Shown piece by piece: positions 1-7,547 of a stretch of DNA of 11,735 bases. Each line of letters starts with the position of its first letter. Positions within the stretch are counted from its first letter, which is position 1. The notes under the pieces are model-generated. The model had not been told where the DNA came from, did not search any database, and was given only the letters and a program-made list of their open reading frames with translations. Source of the DNA: Nocardia sp. (GTDB taxonomy: Bacteria > Actinomycetota > Actinomycetes > Mycobacteriales > Mycobacteriaceae). The DNA is taken from NCBI GenBank assembly GCA_013361595.1, contig JABFXT010000669.1, positions 1-11,735 of the forward strand, written 5' to 3'. A program made the translations under genes and the position numbers.

Positions 1-397
1 GGGCACCGACCTCCAGTTTCGATTCACCGCCGGGCGGGGTGAAGGTCGCGTCCATCCGCCACTCCAGCCGGGCACCGGGGTAGAGGGAATCGACCTCGAC
101 ATCCCCCATCCCCTGCCAGTCCCCGAGATGGGTCTCCCGCAACCGCGGTTCCCGGACCACTTCGAGCCCGGAATGCTCCGACAAGGCCTGTGCGGTGTCG
201 TAGGCCCGCCGCAGATCGGACGAGATCAGGCCGATGGCTTTATGGGAAACCAGCTCCCGCGCCGCCTCTTTCGCCTGCCGACGACCCAGATCGGTGAGAT
301 CGGTATCGATCTGCCCCTGCATCCGGTCGTTGGCGTTCCATTCGGTCTGCCCGTGGCGCAACAGGATAAGGGTGCGCACACCGGTTTTCTGTCTCAC
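1..397 (-). CDS. gpgP: Glucosyl-3-phosphoglycerate phosphatase (histidine phosphatase family), 3' part missing
   Basis: Histidine phosphatase superfamily; 132 codons are visible and the C-terminus lies beyond the left edge. The RHGQTEWN motif places the phosphate-accepting His at residue 15. The run MQGQIDTDLTDLG, then SSDLRRAYDTA and RETHLGDWQG (acid Glu about residue 88), closely matches my memory of M. tuberculosis GpgP (Rv2419c). That enzyme removes phosphate from glucosyl-3-phosphoglycerate, the second step of methylglucose lipopolysaccharide synthesis in the cytoplasm. I chose GTG at 397 because it forms a GTGA overlap with the rsfS stop and has GGAG 7 nt upstream (405-408). A second in-frame GTG at 379 would remove six residues and is the alternative. 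Its position directly after rsfS matches the mycobacterial order. Family assignment is secure. The exact substrate is inferred from similarity and context, and the family also includes broad phosphoglycerate-mutase-like phosphatases. Confidence 0.87.
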   Translation of the reverse strand, partial: MRQKTGVRTLILLRHGQTEWNANDRMQGQIDTDLTDLGRRQAKEAARELVSHKAIGLISSDLRRAYDTAQALSEHSGLEVVREPRLRETHLGDWQGMGDVEVDSLYPGARLEWRMDATFTPPGGESKLEVGA

Positions 398-873
398 TCG
401 GTTTCTCCAGCACTTTCGTCTCCGGCGGCCGGTGGGCCGCCGTATCCACGCGGCATGACCGAGGGCCCTGCGTGGTCACGCTCCGCTACCGCCTCCGGGC
501 CTGACTCGCTCATGCCGATCCCCTCGACCGCAACGGTGGGGCAGTCTTTCCACAACCGTTCCAGCGCATAGAAATTACGTTCGTCGTTGTGCTGGATGTG
601 CACCACCACGTCGACATAGTCCAAGAGTGCCCAACGGCCCTCGCGGGTCCCTTCCCGGCGTACCGGTTTATGGCCGGCCGCGCGCAGTTTCTCTTCGACA
701 TTATCGACGATGGCGTTCACTTGGCGCTCGTTCGGCGCCGAAGCGATCACGAAACAATCAGTGATCACCAATTGTTCCGAGACGTCGAGTACGACCACGT
801 CGGTGGCCAGCTTCTCGTCGGCGGCCAATGCGGCCATGGTCGAGATCTGCACAGCTTCGTCCGACGCGGTCAT
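394..873 (-). CDS. rsfS: Ribosomal silencing factor RsfS (Iojap/YbeB family)
   Basis: RsfS binds ribosomal protein L14 on the 50S subunit and blocks joining to the 30S subunit when nutrients are short. The protein has 159 residues. Family hallmarks are visible: DVVVLDVSEQLVITDCFVIA (about residues 25-44), NERQVNAIVDNVEEKL, then REGRWALLDYVDVVVHIQ and NFYALERLW up to about residue 110. About 45 residues follow that are rich in Gly, Pro, Glu and Ala and look disordered. Many RsfS proteins end near residue 105-130, so this tail is longer than usual. The ATG at 873 has AGAGGTG about 6 nt upstream. It also overlaps by ATGA the stop of a short upstream frame, so translation is probably coupled. The 3' end overlaps gpgP by 4 nt. 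Confidence 0.95.
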   Translation of the reverse strand: MTASDEAVQISTMAALAADEKLATDVVVLDVSEQLVITDCFVIASAPNERQVNAIVDNVEEKLRAAGHKPVRREGTREGRWALLDYVDVVVHIQHNDERNFYALERLWKDCPTVAVEGIGMSESGPEAVAERDHAGPSVMPRGYGGPPAAGDESAGETE

Positions 874-956
874 ACCGTCACCTCTGTGATCACGCAGGCT
901 GCCGCCACCGGGCGTGCACCGCTCATGCTGTTGCTCTCCGGGCGTGCACCGCTCAT
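870..956 (-). CDS. Possible 28-residue micro-ORF coupling nadD to rsfS
   Basis: A 28-codon frame bridges nadD and rsfS. Its first ATG overlaps the nadD stop as ATGA (953-956), and its TGA overlaps the rsfS ATG as ATGA (870-873). The peptide starts with [10 protein letters not shown], then restarts with MSGARP and ends in ACVITEVTV. The two MSGARP segments come from a 21-bp exact direct repeat spaced by 30 bp, which keeps the frame. The second ATG, at 926, would give an 18-residue peptide and has its own GGAGAG 7 nt upstream (934-939). I do not recognise the peptide. It may be a true small protein, or only a device that carries ribosomes from nadD to rsfS. Double overlap and in-frame repetition favour translation; short length and lack of any known relative argue for caution. 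Confidence 0.4.
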   Translation of the reverse strand: MSGARPESNSMSGARPVAAACVITEVTV

Positions 957-958
957 GC
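908..958. repeat. Tandem direct repeat at the nadD/rsfS junction
   Basis: A 21-bp sequence starting CCGGGCGTGCACC occurs at 908-928 and again, without mismatch, at 938-958, separated by 9 bp. The period of 30 bp equals ten codons. On the minus strand each copy carries an ATGAGC start-like sequence; in the right-hand copy this overlaps the nadD stop codon. Confidence 0.93.
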
Positions 959-1618
959 CAGCACCTCGTTCACGTTTCCGTCACCTTCCGCTCGAGCGGG
1001 CACATAGAGATGCCGCTTCGATATGTACTGCACGACCCCGTCCGGTACGAGGTACCAGACCGGCCGCCCCTCCGCCGCGCGCCGACGGCATTCGCTCGAC
1101 GAGATGGCCAGCGCGGGGACCTCGATCATGGTCACCGCAACGTCTGGCATACCTCGCAGAAGGTCGTCGAGATGGTCGATGTTGAGCTCGTACCCCGGCC
1201 GGCTGACCCCCACGAATTTCGCCAGCTCGAACAGTTCGGCCCAATCCTGCCAGGTGAGGATGCTGGCCAGTGCGTCCGCCCCGGTGATGAAGTACAGCTC
1301 GGCACCCGGGTGCTGCTCCCGGAGGTCACGCAGGGTGTCGACGGTGTAGGTCACCTTGCTGCGGTCCACATCGGCCCGGCTCACCGAGAACCGCGGGTTG
1401 GAGGCCGTGGCGATCACCGTCATGAGGTACCGGTCCTCGGCCGGGCTGACCTGCCGATCGGTCTTCTGCCACGGTTGTCCCGTGGGCACGAAGACGACCT
1501 CGTCGAGATCGAACCGGTGCGCGACCTCGCTGGCCGCGACCAGGTGACCGTGGTGGATGGGATCGAAAGTGCCGCCCATCACCCCCAGCTTGGGTCCGCC
1601 CTGGCCTGTTCCGCGCAT
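953..1618 (-). CDS. nadD: Nicotinate-nucleotide adenylyltransferase NadD
   Basis: NadD transfers AMP from ATP to nicotinate mononucleotide, giving deamido-NAD in the cytoplasmic NAD pathway. The 221-residue product shows the nucleotidyltransferase signature [11 protein letters not shown] (residues 15-25, with the HxGH histidines), [20 protein letters not shown] (about 111-117) and the C-terminal ISSSECRRR that stands for the usual ISST-x-IR motif. The open frame continues upstream of 1618, but that part (about 120 residues rich in Arg, Pro and Ser) is antisense to the VWA gene and not credible. ATG at 1618 has no clear Shine-Dalgarno sequence. A TAAGCT box ends 8 nt before it, so a leaderless or near-leaderless message would fit. 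The alternative ATG at 1579 begins at the conserved GGTFDP region. The stop overlaps the following micro-ORF. Confidence 0.94.
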   Translation of the reverse strand: MRGTGQGGPKLGVMGGTFDPIHHGHLVAASEVAHRFDLDEVVFVPTGQPWQKTDRQVSPAEDRYLMTVIATASNPRFSVSRADVDRSKVTYTVDTLRDLREQHPGAELYFITGADALASILTWQDWAELFELAKFVGVSRPGYELNIDHLDDLLRGMPDVAVTMIEVPALAISSSECRRRAAEGRPVWYLVPDGVVQYISKRHLYVPARAEGDGNVNEVLA

Positions 1619-1626
1619 GAGTGTCG

Positions 1627-1632
1627 AGCTTA
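1627..1632 (-). promoter_or_regulatory. Candidate -10 box of nadD
   Basis: TAAGCT on the minus strand fits the actinobacterial TANNNT consensus and ends 8 nt before the chosen nadD ATG. It lies in the 94-nt gap after the VWA gene, where an internal promoter would be expected. No good -35 hexamer is seen 17 nt further up. Confidence 0.35.
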
Positions 1633-1712
1633 ACGGGTCGGTTGTGGGCTCCCTCCGGCCGATCGGCCTTCGTCGGTGGGAATCGGAGCGCGGCGCGCGG
1701 GTAGCCGTCGGC

Positions 1713-3119
1713 TCAGACCGGTAGCAGCCGGGAGACCACGGCGGTGAGCTGGGCGGCGGACCGGCATTCGTGCATTTCGATGATGCCCCGGTACCGGTCG
1801 GCGGCGGAATCGCCGGACCCCCAGTTGGTGCGCGGTTCCGGATTGAGCCAGTGCGCGTGCTTTGCGGTCTCGACCAGGGCGTCGAGCGTCGCGAGCTCCG
1901 GATCCCGGTAGTTGGTCCGGGCATCCCCCAGGATGAGCAGCGAACTGCGGCTGGTGACGGCGTCCGGGAACTCCTCGGCAAAGCTCATCAGCGCGCTTCC
2001 GTAGTCGGAGTGGCCGGTGAAACCGACGATATCGGCCTCGGCGAAGATCCGCTGCATCGCCTCGTCCGGCGGAGTGTGCGGGTCGAAGAACCTGGTCACC
2101 TCGTCGGTGTGATCGACGAACGCGAAGATCCGCACCTTCGAGAACTGCTCACGCAACGCGCTCACCAGCAGCAACGTGAAATTACTGAAACCGGCCACCG
2201 AACCGGACACATCACACAGCAGCACCAGTTCGGGGCGGGCGGGCCGCGGTTTGCGGTTCACCAGATCTATCGGTACCCCACCCGTGGACATCGATCTGCG
2301 CAGCGTCTTGCGCAGATCGATCTCGCCGCGCCGGGCATGCCGGCGCCGCGCCGCCAGCCGCGATGCCAGGATCCGCGCCAGCCGCTGAGTGCTGCGCTTC
2401 AGTTCGGCCAGCTCGGCCTGAGAGGCACGCAGGAAATCCACTTCCTCGGCCTGCCGTGGAACTCCGTAGGAGGCGACCCGCTCCTTGCCGATTCGTTCGG
2501 CCACCCGGCGCCGGGTCTCGGCCTCCACCGTGCGCCGGAATCCGTCGATCCGGGTGCGGGCGGCGCGGCGCGCGATCTCGGTCTCGAAATCGCTCATCCC
2601 CGGGGTGGCCATCGCGGCCAGGATCTGGGCGAGCAACGTCTGCGGCTGTACGTCCTTGAGCGCCTGATACGACGAGAAGGACGCCCCTCGCGCCGATTGG
2701 GACTGCCCCATCTGTTCCACCATCTGGGCGGCCATCAGGGCCTGCTGCTGTCCGGACCCTTCGTCGGCGAGCATCTCGGCCAGCATGCGGCGCAGTTCGG
2801 GAATATCGACCCGGCCGTCCTCCCGGTACGGGATCTCGATCTCCGCGGCAGCGGAACGTTCGCCCAGCGCGACCGGGAACCACAGGTCGAACAGCCCGTC
2901 GTAGGTGCCGCGATGGGTCGTGCGCCGCAGCAGCGCGCAGGCCAGCCCTTCGCGGACCGTTTCCCGATCCATCAGGTCCAGCACCGACAGCACCCGGCCC
3001 GCGTCCACCGTCTCCGAGGGCCCGACGGGTATGCCGCGGGCCCGCAGCGCCTCCACGAAACCGACCAGATGCCCCGGCAGACCGTACGGGGCGAGCGGCT
3101 GTTCGCCGGCGGCCGTCAC
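1713..3119 (-). CDS. VWA-domain protein, CoxE-like (MoxR partner)
   Basis: A 468-residue soluble protein. The N-terminal half (to about 290) is helical and charged. It contains [21 protein letters not shown] and then an Arg/Glu-rich stretch (190-290) that probably forms long helices. The C-terminal half is a von Willebrand factor A domain. The metal-ion-dependent adhesion site DVSGS places the key Asp and Ser at 303, 305 and 307, with [12 protein letters not shown] near 366-377 and a conserved-looking Asp in [10 protein letters not shown] (Asp 399). The fold resembles the CoxE/YehP-type VWA proteins paired with MoxR ATPases, and it looks like the homologue of M. tuberculosis Rv2425c. I infer that it works with the ATPase encoded just upstream as a metal-dependent chaperone or activation module; the client is unknown. 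GTG at 3119 lies 2 nt after the ATPase stop, so translation is probably coupled. Confidence 0.87.
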   Translation of the reverse strand: MTAAGEQPLAPYGLPGHLVGFVEALRARGIPVGPSETVDAGRVLSVLDLMDRETVREGLACALLRRTTHRGTYDGLFDLWFPVALGERSAAAEIEIPYREDGRVDIPELRRMLAEMLADEGSGQQQALMAAQMVEQMGQSQSARGASFSSYQALKDVQPQTLLAQILAAMATPGMSDFETEIARRAARTRIDGFRRTVEAETRRRVAERIGKERVASYGVPRQAEEVDFLRASQAELAELKRSTQRLARILASRLAARRRHARRGEIDLRKTLRRSMSTGGVPIDLVNRKPRPARPELVLLCDVSGSVAGFSNFTLLLVSALREQFSKVRIFAFVDHTDEVTRFFDPHTPPDEAMQRIFAEADIVGFTGHSDYGSALMSFAEEFPDAVTSRSSLLILGDARTNYRDPELATLDALVETAKHAHWLNPEPRTNWGSGDSAADRYRGIIEMHECRSAAQLTAVVSRLLPV

Positions 3120-3121
3120 GG

Positions 3122-4015
3122 TCAGGCCGGTTTCAGATCGGCCAGCGCCCGCTGATGGTCGCTGCGGTGTTTGAGCACGACACCGAGGGTTTCGCGGACC
3201 GTGGCGTCGTCGAGTTGGGTATGCCCCAGGGCGAGCAGAGTGCGGGCCCAGTCGATCGATTCGGCGACCGAGGGCAGTTTCTTCAGCTGCATCCCGCGCA
3301 GCACGTGCACGATCCGGACCAGCTGGGTGGCGACCGCCTGCGGGAGCTCGGGCACCCGGCTGGCCAGGATCCGCCGCTCCAGATCCTCGTCCGGGAAGTC
3401 CAGATGCAGGTAGAGGCAGCGGCGTTTGAGTGCCTCGGACAGCTCACGGGTGGCGTTGGAGGTGAGCACCACGAACGGTGTGCGGCTGGCGGTGATGGTG
3501 CCCAGCTCCGGTACGGTCACCGCGAAATCGCTCAGCACCTCCAGCAGCAGCCCTTCGATCTCGACATCGGCCTTGTCGGTCTCGTCGATGAGCAGCACCG
3601 TCGGCTCGGTACGCCGGATCGCGGTGAGCAACGGCCGGGACAGGAGGAATTCCTCGCTGAACACATCGGCCTGGGTCTCGGCCCAGTCGTTCTCGCTGGA
3701 GGCCTGGATCCGCAGGATCTGCTTCGCGTGGTTCCACTCGTAGAGTGCCCGTGACTCGTCCACGCCTTCGTAGCACTGCAAGCGCACCAGCTCGGCGCCC
3801 GCCGTCTGGGCCACGGCCCGCGCGAGTTCGGTTTTCCCGACCCCGGCCGGCCCCTCGATCAACAGCGGCTTACCGAGCCGATCGGCCAGGAAGACCGAGG
3901 TCGCGGTGGCTTTATCGGCCAGGTAGCCGGTCTCGGCGAGGCGGCGCACCACATCGTCCACCGATGCGAAGATCGGCTCCTGAACCGGCGTGGTGGGGGA
4001 ACTCGCGGGCTCCAT
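3122..4015 (-). CDS. MoxR-family AAA+ ATPase
   Basis: A 297-residue AAA+ ATPase. Walker A is GPAGVGKT (residues 55-62), Walker B LLIDETDKAD (141-150, catalytic Glu 145), sensor-1 Asn is in LTSNATR (Asn 187), and the arginine-finger region is LKRRC (about 197-200). The C-terminal lid helices carry IVHVLRGMQLKKLPSVAESIDWA. The MoxR family uses ATP to remodel or insert cofactors into client complexes, usually with a VWA protein, and the next gene encodes one. It looks like the Rv2426c homologue. I chose ATG at 4015 because GAAGGA sits 6 nt upstream. The frame stays open to 4183, but the extra residues are low-complexity Arg/Pro/Ser. A TAGCGT box on the minus strand (4047-4052) could be its -10, though no matching -35 is evident. 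The 276-nt gap to the dioxygenase gene suggests that this is the first gene of its operon. Confidence 0.9.
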   Translation of the reverse strand: MEPASSPTTPVQEPIFASVDDVVRRLAETGYLADKATATSVFLADRLGKPLLIEGPAGVGKTELARAVAQTAGAELVRLQCYEGVDESRALYEWNHAKQILRIQASSENDWAETQADVFSEEFLLSRPLLTAIRRTEPTVLLIDETDKADVEIEGLLLEVLSDFAVTVPELGTITASRTPFVVLTSNATRELSEALKRRCLYLHLDFPDEDLERRILASRVPELPQAVATQLVRIVHVLRGMQLKKLPSVAESIDWARTLLALGHTQLDDATVRETLGVVLKHRSDHQRALADLKPA

Positions 4016-4250
4016 GGGCCGTCCTTCCGTCGAACTCTCGCCACCCACGCTACCGGGCCGGTATGCGGCCGGCCTTGTCCCCCGGGGCCGAAAGCGCCGG
4101 TACAACGCAGAGCTGTGCGCCGGATGGTCTGTCTGCGCGGCCGGCGCAGGTTGTGATCTATCCGGGCTCACCTCTCCGGGCACCGCCGACTGCCGGAATG
4201 GGACACCACACGACGCGACGGCCCTGTCACCCTCCGGACGTCGGCGCGCG

Positions 4251-4300
4251 GGCCGGTAGCGAGAGTCGCCAGCCGCGGCCGAGTGCCCGCTCTACCGGCC
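4251..4300 (-). terminator. Possible hairpin terminator after the dioxygenase gene
   Basis: GGCCGGTAG at 4251-4259 and CTACCGGCC at 4292-4300 form 9-bp perfect arms around a 32-nt GC-rich loop. One arm includes the TAG stop of the dioxygenase gene. No T-run follows, as is usual in high-GC actinobacteria, so the role is uncertain. Confidence 0.3.
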
Positions 4301-5647
4301 GGGTCGGACGATGACCGCCGCGCGGCGGTACCAGAACTCGGCGTTGTTTCCTTCGTTGCCGGTGTAGCCCTCGACTGCCACCGCGAACGGCTCCAGCGTC
4401 GACGGGAGTTCACCCGTGCACAACTCTTCCTCCCGGATCTCCGCCACGTCGGGCGGGCCGGCTGCACCCGACCGGTCGATCAGCCATGTCGAGGTGATGC
4501 TCGACGAGCGCAGCTCCTCGAGATCACTCGAATCCGGGGCCAGCGGGATCTCGCGGCGCACCGGATGGCTCGCGGGATCATCGGGCTCACACTCCAGCAT
4601 CTCACCGTCTTCGTCGTAGTCCGCCTCGACGTATTCGATGCATTTCCACCCGTCCTCGACACGCTCCCAGCGCTCCCGCTGGGTCATCGACCACAGGGTG
4701 TATTCCTCCTTGTAGCATTCGTTGACCTCGGTGAGCGCCAGCAGCGTGTCACATTCCGCGCTATCGGCCGCCGCGAGCATCATCCCGGTACGGGCGGCAT
4801 CACTACCCTTGAGCCGATCCCACCCGAACCCGTGCCGGGAATACTGGTGATCCAGCGGGTAGACGAGCTGACGGGGTACACGGTGCGCCGGCTCCTGGCG
4901 GGAAGGCCAGATCGGCAATTCCACCGGTGTGGTGAAATGCGCACGTAACTGCTCGGCCAGCACCGGAACCGACGGATGGGCGGCGAAATCGGCCGAGGCC
5001 GGACCGATACGCCCCCGCGCGACCAGATTGTAGGTGAGCGTGACCCGGAAACCGTCGGTCACCGGAAACACCTCGTGCTCACAGTCGCTGTAGAACGCGA
5101 CGAAGGACAACTGCTCCGGCGACCCCCGATCGGTGACGGCTGCACCCTGCTGCTCGATCACCAGCTCCCCACCGGAGAAAACCGACGGTAGCGTCACCAC
5201 CAGCGTGCCGATCATGTCATCGGCTTTCTCCGAATCCTGATGGCACCGGAAGAACTGCCCCGGCTCGTACACCAGCATCGAATGCAACTCCGCCGACAAT
5301 GTGCAGTTCGGCGGCAGTCCCAGATCGGCCCGAAGTGTGTCCACCATGGGCAGCAACGTCTCCCGCCAGCGCGGCTCGCCGATCGTGACCAGTTCCCGCG
5401 GAACCTCCCACGTGTCACGCACCTTCCGGTCCAGCAGAGTCTGCTCGCGCCGGCCGTACCGCGCCGGCCGCGCGACCTCGCACAACTGCCGTGCCTGCGC
5501 CGGTGTCACCGGCAACGCGATCGGCCCCACTCCCTGCACCTCGAGCCGCAAGTTCTCGGCCCAGCCCGTCCGGCACGCGGCGAACGAACCCGCCGCCGGC
5601 ACCGCACCCAGGAGATCACCGATGATCCGTAAAGTCTTGTCCGTCAT
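4292..5647 (-). CDS. 2-oxoglutarate/Fe(II)-dependent dioxygenase of unknown substrate
   Basis: A 451-residue cytoplasmic protein with a prolyl-4-hydroxylase-like double-stranded beta-helix core. LVYEPGQFFRCHQDSEK supplies the iron ligands His 136 and Asp 138. FYSDCEHEVFPVTDGFRVTLTYN supplies the distal His 191 and, ten residues on, Arg 201, which should bind the 2-oxoglutarate C5 carboxylate. Between them, GTLVVTLPSVFSGGELVIEQQG matches the jelly-roll strands of this family. The second half (residues 210-451) has no fold that I recognise. It holds an acidic stretch (YVEADYDEDGEMLECEPDD, about 345-370) and ends with GYTGNEGNNAEFWYRRAAVI, which I recall as typical of a group of long bacterial and fungal dioxygenases. 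I chose ATG at 5647 because GGAG lies 6 nt before it. The frame is open to 5839, but that part is low complexity. It may hydroxylate a protein or small molecule; neighbours give no clue. Confidence 0.82.
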   Translation of the reverse strand: MTDKTLRIIGDLLGAVPAAGSFAACRTGWAENLRLEVQGVGPIALPVTPAQARQLCEVARPARYGRREQTLLDRKVRDTWEVPRELVTIGEPRWRETLLPMVDTLRADLGLPPNCTLSAELHSMLVYEPGQFFRCHQDSEKADDMIGTLVVTLPSVFSGGELVIEQQGAAVTDRGSPEQLSFVAFYSDCEHEVFPVTDGFRVTLTYNLVARGRIGPASADFAAHPSVPVLAEQLRAHFTTPVELPIWPSRQEPAHRVPRQLVYPLDHQYSRHGFGWDRLKGSDAARTGMMLAAADSAECDTLLALTEVNECYKEEYTLWSMTQRERWERVEDGWKCIEYVEADYDEDGEMLECEPDDPASHPVRREIPLAPDSSDLEELRSSSITSTWLIDRSGAAGPPDVAEIREEELCTGELPSTLEPFAVAVEGYTGNEGNNAEFWYRRAAVIVRPGR

Positions 5648-6217
5648 ACATTCTCCGATATTCGGGAACATTCGCGGGCATCCTCGCAGGGCACACCGAC
5701 ATCTCCGCCTGGACCCACCGCCTGCATTCGCCGGTTTCGGACGTCGGTGGAGACCCGCGGGCATACCGTTCGGGAACCGCCGAAAGTGATCGGCACACCG
5801 CGACTTTCGCGCAGGCCCGACTCGCTGCCCTAGCCACAACGGTCACGCTTTCTCGCGCACCGGGCCCAGCAGCTGTTCGAATCCGTAGAAGCGAGTGGCG
5901 GTTTCGATGATCTCTATCGCGGCGAACCGTTTCACCGAGAAACCGCGATGCTCATGGCGTTCGCTGCCAGGTATCGGCCCGTCCGCCCTGGTGAGGGCCG
6001 CGCGGTCACGGTCGCACGGCACCGCCGGACCGGAAACCGCGGGCAAGATACCGAGACCGGACAGCCTCTGGTATCACCGCTCCCCGCCCACCGGATCCGC
6101 ATGGCATGGCGATGTGTGACCGGCCGGTAGTGGCACGGGCCAGCCGAGTCGGTCGATGTGGTGATCGCCGACCGCGCGATGGTGCCCGGAACCCGCACGG
6201 TCGGCGGGCAGCGCGGA
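5648..6217. other. 570-bp spacer with no convincing gene
   Basis: The stretch between the dioxygenase start and the proA stop holds no gene I can support. The best candidate is a minus-strand frame at 5843-6046. Its last 32 residues (FSVKRFAAIEIIETATRFYG, then FEQLLGPVREKA) look protein-like with mixed composition, whereas the upstream part reads like noncoding sequence. No ribosome-binding site precedes it. It could be the tail of a decayed gene. The right end should carry the proA terminator and the left end the dioxygenase promoter, but no strong -10/-35 pair is visible. Confidence 0.5.
6167..6205 (-). terminator. Possible weak terminator hairpin after proA
   Basis: GCCGACCG at 6167-6174 and CGGTCGGC at 6198-6205 make 8-bp arms with a 23-nt loop, starting 13 nt beyond the proA stop. 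The loop is long and no T-run follows, so this is only the best candidate in the expected place. Confidence 0.25.
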
Positions 6218-7483
6218 TTACACAGGTCGGATCTGGCCCGAACCTCGCACCACCCACTTCGAGGAGGTGAGTTCCGGCAAACCCATCGGACCGCGGGCGT
6301 GCAATTTCTGGGTGGAGATGCCGATCTCGGCGCCGAAACCGAACTGCTCGCCGTCGGTGAAGGCGGTGGAGGCGTTCACCATGACCGCCGCCGCGTCTAC
6401 CCGGCGCGAGAATTCGTCGGCCGCGGCCAGTTCACCGGTGACGATGGCCTCGGTGTGCCCGGTGCCCCAGGTGTTGATGTGCTCGATCGCGGTATCCAGA
6501 TCGTCGACCACCTTCACCGCGATATCGAGGGTCAGGTACTCCTCGCCCCAGTCCTTGTCGGTGGCGGGGACCATTCCGTCGAGGTCACCGTGCAGGGTGA
6601 CGCCTTTGTCGGCGAGCGCTTTGCTCAGCCGCGGCAGCGCCGTCTCGGCGATGGCGGCGTCGATCAGCACTGTCTCGGCCGCATTGCACACGCTGGGCCG
6701 ACGGGTCTTGGCGTTGATCAAGATCTCTTCGGCCATATCCAGGTCGGCGCCGGAGTGCACGTAGACATGGCAGTTGCCGGTGCCCGTCTCGATCGTGGGG
6801 ACCTGGGCGTCGCGCACCACGGCGTTGATCAGGCCCGCACCGCCGCGCGGGATGACCACATCCACCAGACCGCGCGCCTGGATCAGATGGGTCACGCTGG
6901 ACCGATCCGAGCTCGGCAGCAACTGTACCGCGTCGGCCGGGATGCCGACCCCGGTCAGCGCATCCCGCAGCACCGCCACAAGCGCGGCGTTCGATCGCGC
7001 CGCCGACGACGACCCGCGCAGCAGCGCCGCGTTACCCGACTTCAGCGCCAGCCCGAACGCGTCGACGGTGACATTCGGCCGCGCCTCGTAGACCATGCCG
7101 ACGACGCCGAGGGGGACCCGGATCTGGCGGATCTCGAGTCCGTTCGGCAGCGTCGACCCGCGTTCCACGACGCCCACCGGATCCGGCAGCCCGGCCACCT
7201 GGCGCAGGCCCGAGGCGATGCCGTCGATCCGGTCCTTGGTCAGCCGCAGCCGGTCCAGCAGGGAGTCCTCGGTGCCGGCCGCTTTCGCCGCGACCAGATC
7301 TTCGCCGTTGGCTTCCAGCACGGTGTCGGCGGTGGCGAGCAGCGCGTCCGCGGCTGCGTGCAGCGCCTCGTTCTTCCGGTCGGTGGTGAGTTGCGCGAGC
7401 ACCCGGGAAGCGACCCGGGCCCGGCGGGCGGCGTCGTGCACGGCCGCGCGCATATCGAACTCAGCGGTGGTCTCTACCGTCAT
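6218..7483 (-). CDS. proA: Gamma-glutamyl phosphate reductase ProA
   Basis: ProA reduces gamma-glutamyl phosphate with NADPH to glutamate-5-semialdehyde, the second step of proline synthesis from glutamate. The 421-residue length is normal for the family. Visible hallmarks are [21 protein letters not shown] (about residues 123-143), [21 protein letters not shown], and [14 protein letters not shown] with the catalytic Cys 256. [21 protein letters not shown] and the C-terminal [13 protein letters not shown] complete the set. The frame opens at GTG 7501, but ATG at 7483 starts the normal [13 protein letters not shown] N-terminus. It has no Shine-Dalgarno sequence and carries a TAGGCT box 7 nt upstream, which points to a leaderless message. 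proB is not in the window. ProA upstream of a MoxR/VWA/nadD block agrees with the mycobacterial order, here interrupted by the dioxygenase gene. Confidence 0.97.
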   Translation of the reverse strand: MTVETTAEFDMRAAVHDAARRARVASRVLAQLTTDRKNEALHAAADALLATADTVLEANGEDLVAAKAAGTEDSLLDRLRLTKDRIDGIASGLRQVAGLPDPVGVVERGSTLPNGLEIRQIRVPLGVVGMVYEARPNVTVDAFGLALKSGNAALLRGSSSAARSNAALVAVLRDALTGVGIPADAVQLLPSSDRSSVTHLIQARGLVDVVIPRGGAGLINAVVRDAQVPTIETGTGNCHVYVHSGADLDMAEEILINAKTRRPSVCNAAETVLIDAAIAETALPRLSKALADKGVTLHGDLDGMVPATDKDWGEEYLTLDIAVKVVDDLDTAIEHINTWGTGHTEAIVTGELAAADEFSRRVDAAAVMVNASTAFTDGEQFGFGAEIGISTQKLHARGPMGLPELTSSKWVVRGSGQIRPV

Positions 7484-7490
7484 GCCGTAC

Positions 7491-7496
7491 AGCCTA
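7491..7496 (-). promoter_or_regulatory. Candidate -10 box of leaderless proA
   Basis: TAGGCT on the minus strand fits TANNNT and ends 7 nt before the proA ATG, so transcription would begin at or next to the A of ATG. This agrees with the lack of a ribosome-binding site. No clear -35 hexamer is seen. Confidence 0.5.
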
Positions 7497-7535
7497 CGCA
7501 CCGCCGAAAATCGCTTCTACCGGCGCTCACCGCGC

Positions 7536-7541
7536 TAGGTT
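7536..7541 (+). promoter_or_regulatory. Candidate -10 box of leaderless ribokinase gene
   Basis: TAGGTT fits TANNNT and ends 6 nt before the GTG start of the ribokinase gene, so the first transcribed base would be the G of GTG. No Shine-Dalgarno sequence is present. It lies 40 bp from the divergent proA box. Confidence 0.5.
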
Positions 7542-7547
7542 CGCTGC

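Noticed and set aside
1657..1668. 12-bp palindrome GGCCGATCGGCC between the VWA gene and nadD
   Set aside because: It has no loop and no T-run, and such GC-rich palindromes are expected by chance in this composition.
1619..1981. In-frame extension upstream of nadD
   Set aside because: It would overlap the VWA gene and consists of Arg/Pro/Ser-rich noise. NadD homology begins within 14 residues of the ATG at 1618.
1770..3155. 461-codon plus-strand open frame opposite the VWA gene
   Set aside because: Antisense shadow of a gene with intact MIDAS residues; the composition is not protein-like and no start signal is evident.
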